DNA of 64,000 nt from Clostridium transplantifaecale (GTDB lineage Bacteria > Bacillota > Clostridia > Lachnospirales > Lachnospiraceae), in the NCBI RefSeq assembly GCF_900626075.1, contig NZ_UYZY01000001.1:558001-622000 (forward strand), written 5' to 3'. This document shows, one piece after another, positions 62,145 to 64,000 of this stretch (its first letter is position 1; each line of letters begins with the position of its first letter). The position numbers were made by a program, and so were the translations under genes. The notes beneath the pieces are model-generated. The model was not told where the DNA came from and ran no database searches. It saw only the letters and a list, made by a program, of their open reading frames with translations.

Positions 62145-62277
62145 GTAACAGTTCAGACAGCATGAACTGTTACGGCATTCGGCTAATGAAATCGCTGCGC
62201 GATGAGCCGAATGCTTGCTGCCACTACCTTTTTGTACGGTCAGCGCAGTAAATGCGCAGACCTATCTGAACTGTTAC
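62145..62277. repeat. Dispersed palindromic repeat, copy 3 (compound)
   Basis: GTAACAGTTC (62145-62154) pairs with GAACTGTTAC (62164-62173), nine-base loop. A second hairpin GCATTCGGCT / AGCCGAATGC follows, then a third with GCGCA / TGCGC near 62242-62256, and a last GAACTGTTAC (62268-62277). It lies in the rimO leader, between the rpoZ terminator and rimO. The 10-mer is shared with the 32.3 kb copy. Confidence 0.65.
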
Positions 62278-62298
62278 CATTTGTTCTCTTCATTACAT

Positions 62299-62339
62299 AA
62301 AAAGCCATCTCCTTGCGCTTTACAGCGCGAGACGGCCTT
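62299..62339 (-). terminator. Terminator after rpoZ
   Basis: On the minus strand GCC-GTCTC-GCGC pairs with GCGC-(AAG)-GAGAT-GGC and is followed by TTTTT. It lies directly beyond the rpoZ stop. Confidence 0.8.
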
Positions 62340-62344
62340 CTTCT

Positions 62345-62605
62345 TTAGTATTCGATCTCATCTTCAGGAGTATTATCGTCATTGATAATCTTAACTTTGG
62401 ACTGATACAGCTCGTCAATGGCAATGGAAAGCGGTTTTCTTGCATCGGCCGGTACGGCGGACTCTTCCCCCGCTATCAACTGTCTGGCGCGCTTTGCCGT
62501 GGCAATGACGATAGAATAACGGCTCTGGATTAACGGCTCGTCGCCGGGCTCCACACCGCTGTTTACAACTTTAATTAAATCATTATAGGATGGACGTAAC
62601 ATCAT
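62345..62605 (-). CDS. rpoZ: RNA polymerase omega subunit
   Basis: 86-residue omega subunit. MLRPSYNDLIKVV, SRYSIVIATAKRARQLIAGE (the conserved helix) and KPLSIAIDELYQSKVKI are typical. The C-terminal tail is acidic (NDDNTPEDEIEY). Two adjacent ATGs; the first (62605) has GGAG about 11 bases upstream. 17 bases after gmk; a terminator follows at once. Confidence 0.96.
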   Translation of the reverse strand: MMLRPSYNDLIKVVNSGVEPGDEPLIQSRYSIVIATAKRARQLIAGEESAVPADARKPLSIAIDELYQSKVKIINDDNTPEDEIEY

Positions 62606-62622
62606 AATCGATCAGGCTCCTT

Positions 62623-63246
62623 TCAAAAGTCCTTCATTTCTTCTCTGATTGTTCTGATAAAAGTTAAATGACTGCTCACCTTGGCATGCATCGACTGGAT
62701 CAGATGGTGCATCCTGTCCACACATTCGTCAATGTCATCATTGACCAGGAGAAAATCATAATTTTCAATTCCTTCGGCCTCTTTTGCAGCTCTTGAAAGT
62801 CTCGCATTGATCGTTTCAATCGGCTCTGTGCCTCTGTTTACAAGGCGGCGGCGCAGTTCCTCTGCGCTGGGAGGCGTAACAAACACCAGGACTGCCTCGG
62901 GAAACTTCTCCTTGATCTTGAGCGCTCCCTGAATCTCAATTTCCAAAAGCACGTCTTTGCCGGCTTTCATGCTGGAATCGACATACTCTTTCGGTGTTCC
63001 ATAGTAATTCCCGACATACTGGGCGTACTCTACCAGCAGATCGTTCTCTATCATCTCTTCAAATTCTTCACGTGTTTTAAAAAAATATTCTCTTCCGTCT
63101 TCTTCTCCGTCCCTTGGGCCGCGGGTTGTTGCGGAAATTGATAAAGCATAGTTATCATATTTTGTAAGAAGGGCCTTCATTAATGTCCCTTTGCCTGCGC
63201 CCGAGAATCCGGAAACAACCACTAAAACACCCTGATTATTCATCAT
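62623..63246 (-). CDS. gmk: Guanylate kinase
   Basis: Phosphorylates GMP to GDP. P-loop GFSGAGKG at 13-20; GMP-binding SISATTRGPRDGEEDGREYFF; LLEIEIQGALKIKEKFPEAV and the lid RRRLVNRGTE. 207 residues. ATG at 63246 with GGAG 6 bases upstream. 27 bases after yicC; the small remA gene often found between the two in Firmicutes is absent. Confidence 0.97.
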   Translation of the reverse strand: MMNNQGVLVVVSGFSGAGKGTLMKALLTKYDNYALSISATTRGPRDGEEDGREYFFKTREEFEEMIENDLLVEYAQYVGNYYGTPKEYVDSSMKAGKDVLLEIEIQGALKIKEKFPEAVLVFVTPPSAEELRRRLVNRGTEPIETINARLSRAAKEAEGIENYDFLLVNDDIDECVDRMHHLIQSMHAKVSSHLTFIRTIREEMKDF

Positions 63247-63273
63247 ACAAGTCTCCGTCTGTCTTAATTGTCA

Positions 63274-64000
63274 TTACTCAATATTCTGAATCTGTTCCCT
63301 GACCTTCTCAATCTCGGTCTTTAATGCAATCGCCTTATCAGACACTTCCAGATCATTGGCTTTGGAAAGGATCGTATTGGCCTCGCGGTTCATCTCCTGG
63401 GCGATAAAGTCCAGCTTTCTGCCCACGCTGCCACCGGCAGTCAGTTCCGCTTTCGTAGCCTCGATATGGCTTCTGAGACGCACGGTCTCCTCGTCGGTAC
63501 AAATCTTATCGGCAAAAATAGTAACTTCTGCAGCGATTCTTCCGTCATCGATGGAAGAACTTTCCAGAAGCTCCTTTACTTTCTCTTCCAGCCTGGTTCT
63601 GTATTCATCCATGATCTTCGGCGAGCGTTTCTCAACCTCGTCCACCAGACCGGTCATATAGTCAAGCTTACCCAGAAGATCATTCTTCAGGTTCTCGCCT
63701 TCTGTGATTCTGCTGTCTACAAACCTGACGGCGGCCCCGCTGACGGCCTCCTCCAGAATCTTCCACATATGCTCCTCGTCCTCCGGCTCCTGCTCCATTG
63801 TCAGGATCTCAGGAAATCTTGCCAGCGACGACACCCGGACATCGTTCTCGATGCCGAACTGCTCCGACATCCTGCGGAAATATTCGATGTATTCTGCCGC
63901 CAGAGAGGCATTGTAATTAAGAGACATCCGGCCTTCGGTATAGTCTTCATAGGAAATAAACAGATCCACCTTGCCGCGCTGGATATACTTCTTGAGCAGA
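63274..64000 (-). CDS. yicC: YicC-family protein, 3' part
   Basis: Frame open to the right edge of the window, so the start lies outside. The last ~241 codons are present, beginning LLKKYIQRGKVDLFISYEDY. They match the YicC N-terminal domain and the C-terminal DUF1732 region (EGENLKNDLLGKLDYMTGLV; GGSVGRKLDFIAQEMNREAN; TILSKAND). YicC proteins are endoribonucleases by recent work on E. coli. Pairing with gmk is conserved widely in bacteria. Confidence 0.93.
   Translation of the reverse strand, partial: LLKKYIQRGKVDLFISYEDYTEGRMSLNYNASLAAEYIEYFRRMSEQFGIENDVRVSSLARFPEILTMEQEPEDEEHMWKILEEAVSGAAVRFVDSRITEGENLKNDLLGKLDYMTGLVDEVEKRSPKIMDEYRTRLEEKVKELLESSSIDDGRIAAEVTIFADKICTDEETVRLRSHIEATKAELTAGGSVGRKLDFIAQEMNREANTILSKANDLEVSDKAIALKTEIEKVREQIQNIE

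Noticed and set aside
1..64000. CRISPR arrays, tRNA or rRNA genes, insertion sequences, prophage
   Set aside because: No direct-repeat arrays, tRNA-like cloverleaf, rRNA or transposase/integrase genes were seen when reading both strands.

Overview
The window looks like a chromosomal segment of a spore-forming member of the class Clostridia, most likely a Lachnospiraceae-type gut anaerobe. The evidence is the sporulation genes (spoIVA, yqfC, yqfD, gerW, a SpoVB-like flippase), moderate GC, strong AAGGAGG ribosome sites, TTGACA/TATAAT promoters, and gene orders familiar from that group: rpmB//asp23-fakA-recG, gpsA-plsY-der-DUF512, yicC-gmk-rpoZ-rimO-pgsA-cinA, and ynbB-miaA-mutL-mutS-miaB. This placement is inferred from gene content, not from a search. 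Nearly everything is on the minus strand; only prs and rpmB are on the plus strand. I see no rRNA, tRNA, CRISPR array, transposase or prophage.

Layout by plus coordinates, with transcription mostly right to left. 1-9.4 kb: miaB, an L,D-transpeptidase, mutS, mutL, miaA and the start of a PLP enzyme. This couples tRNA A37 modification (MiaA makes i6A, MiaB methylthiolates it) with mismatch repair. 9.5-12.2 kb: a copper P-type ATPase carrying a C-terminal CopZ-like domain that also has its own ribosome site, driven by a promoter with two CsoR-type palindromes. 12.24-13.25 kb: a gene-free kilobase with two long, related palindromic elements in inverted orientation; the central stem shows compensatory changes. 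13.25-16.3 kb: proB, DUF896, 5-formyl-THF cyclo-ligase and proA. 16.3-19.6 kb: two flavoproteins and a small membrane-anchored protein. 19.9-21.3 kb: a class III-type Fic enzyme and a two-domain acetyltransferase. 21.3-29.0 kb: flippase, DUF3048 lipoprotein, ybeY, phoH, yqfD, yqfC and a large membrane protein. 29.1-32.2 kb: rpsU and alaS. 32.4-37.1 kb: an LprI-like protein, RNase HI, a beta-CASP nuclease and spoIVA.

37.1-39.1 kb is an AT-richer island of small membrane proteins of unknown function, one of them apparently broken by an early TGA. 39.2-44.1 kb is a complete branched-chain amino acid ABC importer (livJHMGF) with a consensus promoter and an internal terminator after livJ. 44.3-48.8 kb has gpsA, plsY, der and a DUF512 radical-SAM-like protein; gpsA and plsY, together with pgsA at 60 kb, cover early phospholipid synthesis. 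48.9-50.2 kb is prs with its own promoter and terminator. 50.3-55.2 kb has an acetyltransferase, recG, fakA and asp23, divergent from rpmB. 55.7-64 kb has a 45-residue membrane protein, gerW, DUF2953, two uncharacterised genes, cinA, pgsA, rimO, rpoZ, gmk and a partial yicC.

A dispersed palindromic motif (GAACTGTTAC and the variant GAACAGTAAC) occurs in three intergenic gaps. The least-explained parts of the window are the paired palindromes near 12.3-13.1 kb, the small-membrane-protein island near 37.4-38.9 kb, and the uncharacterised pair near 57.3-58.9 kb.
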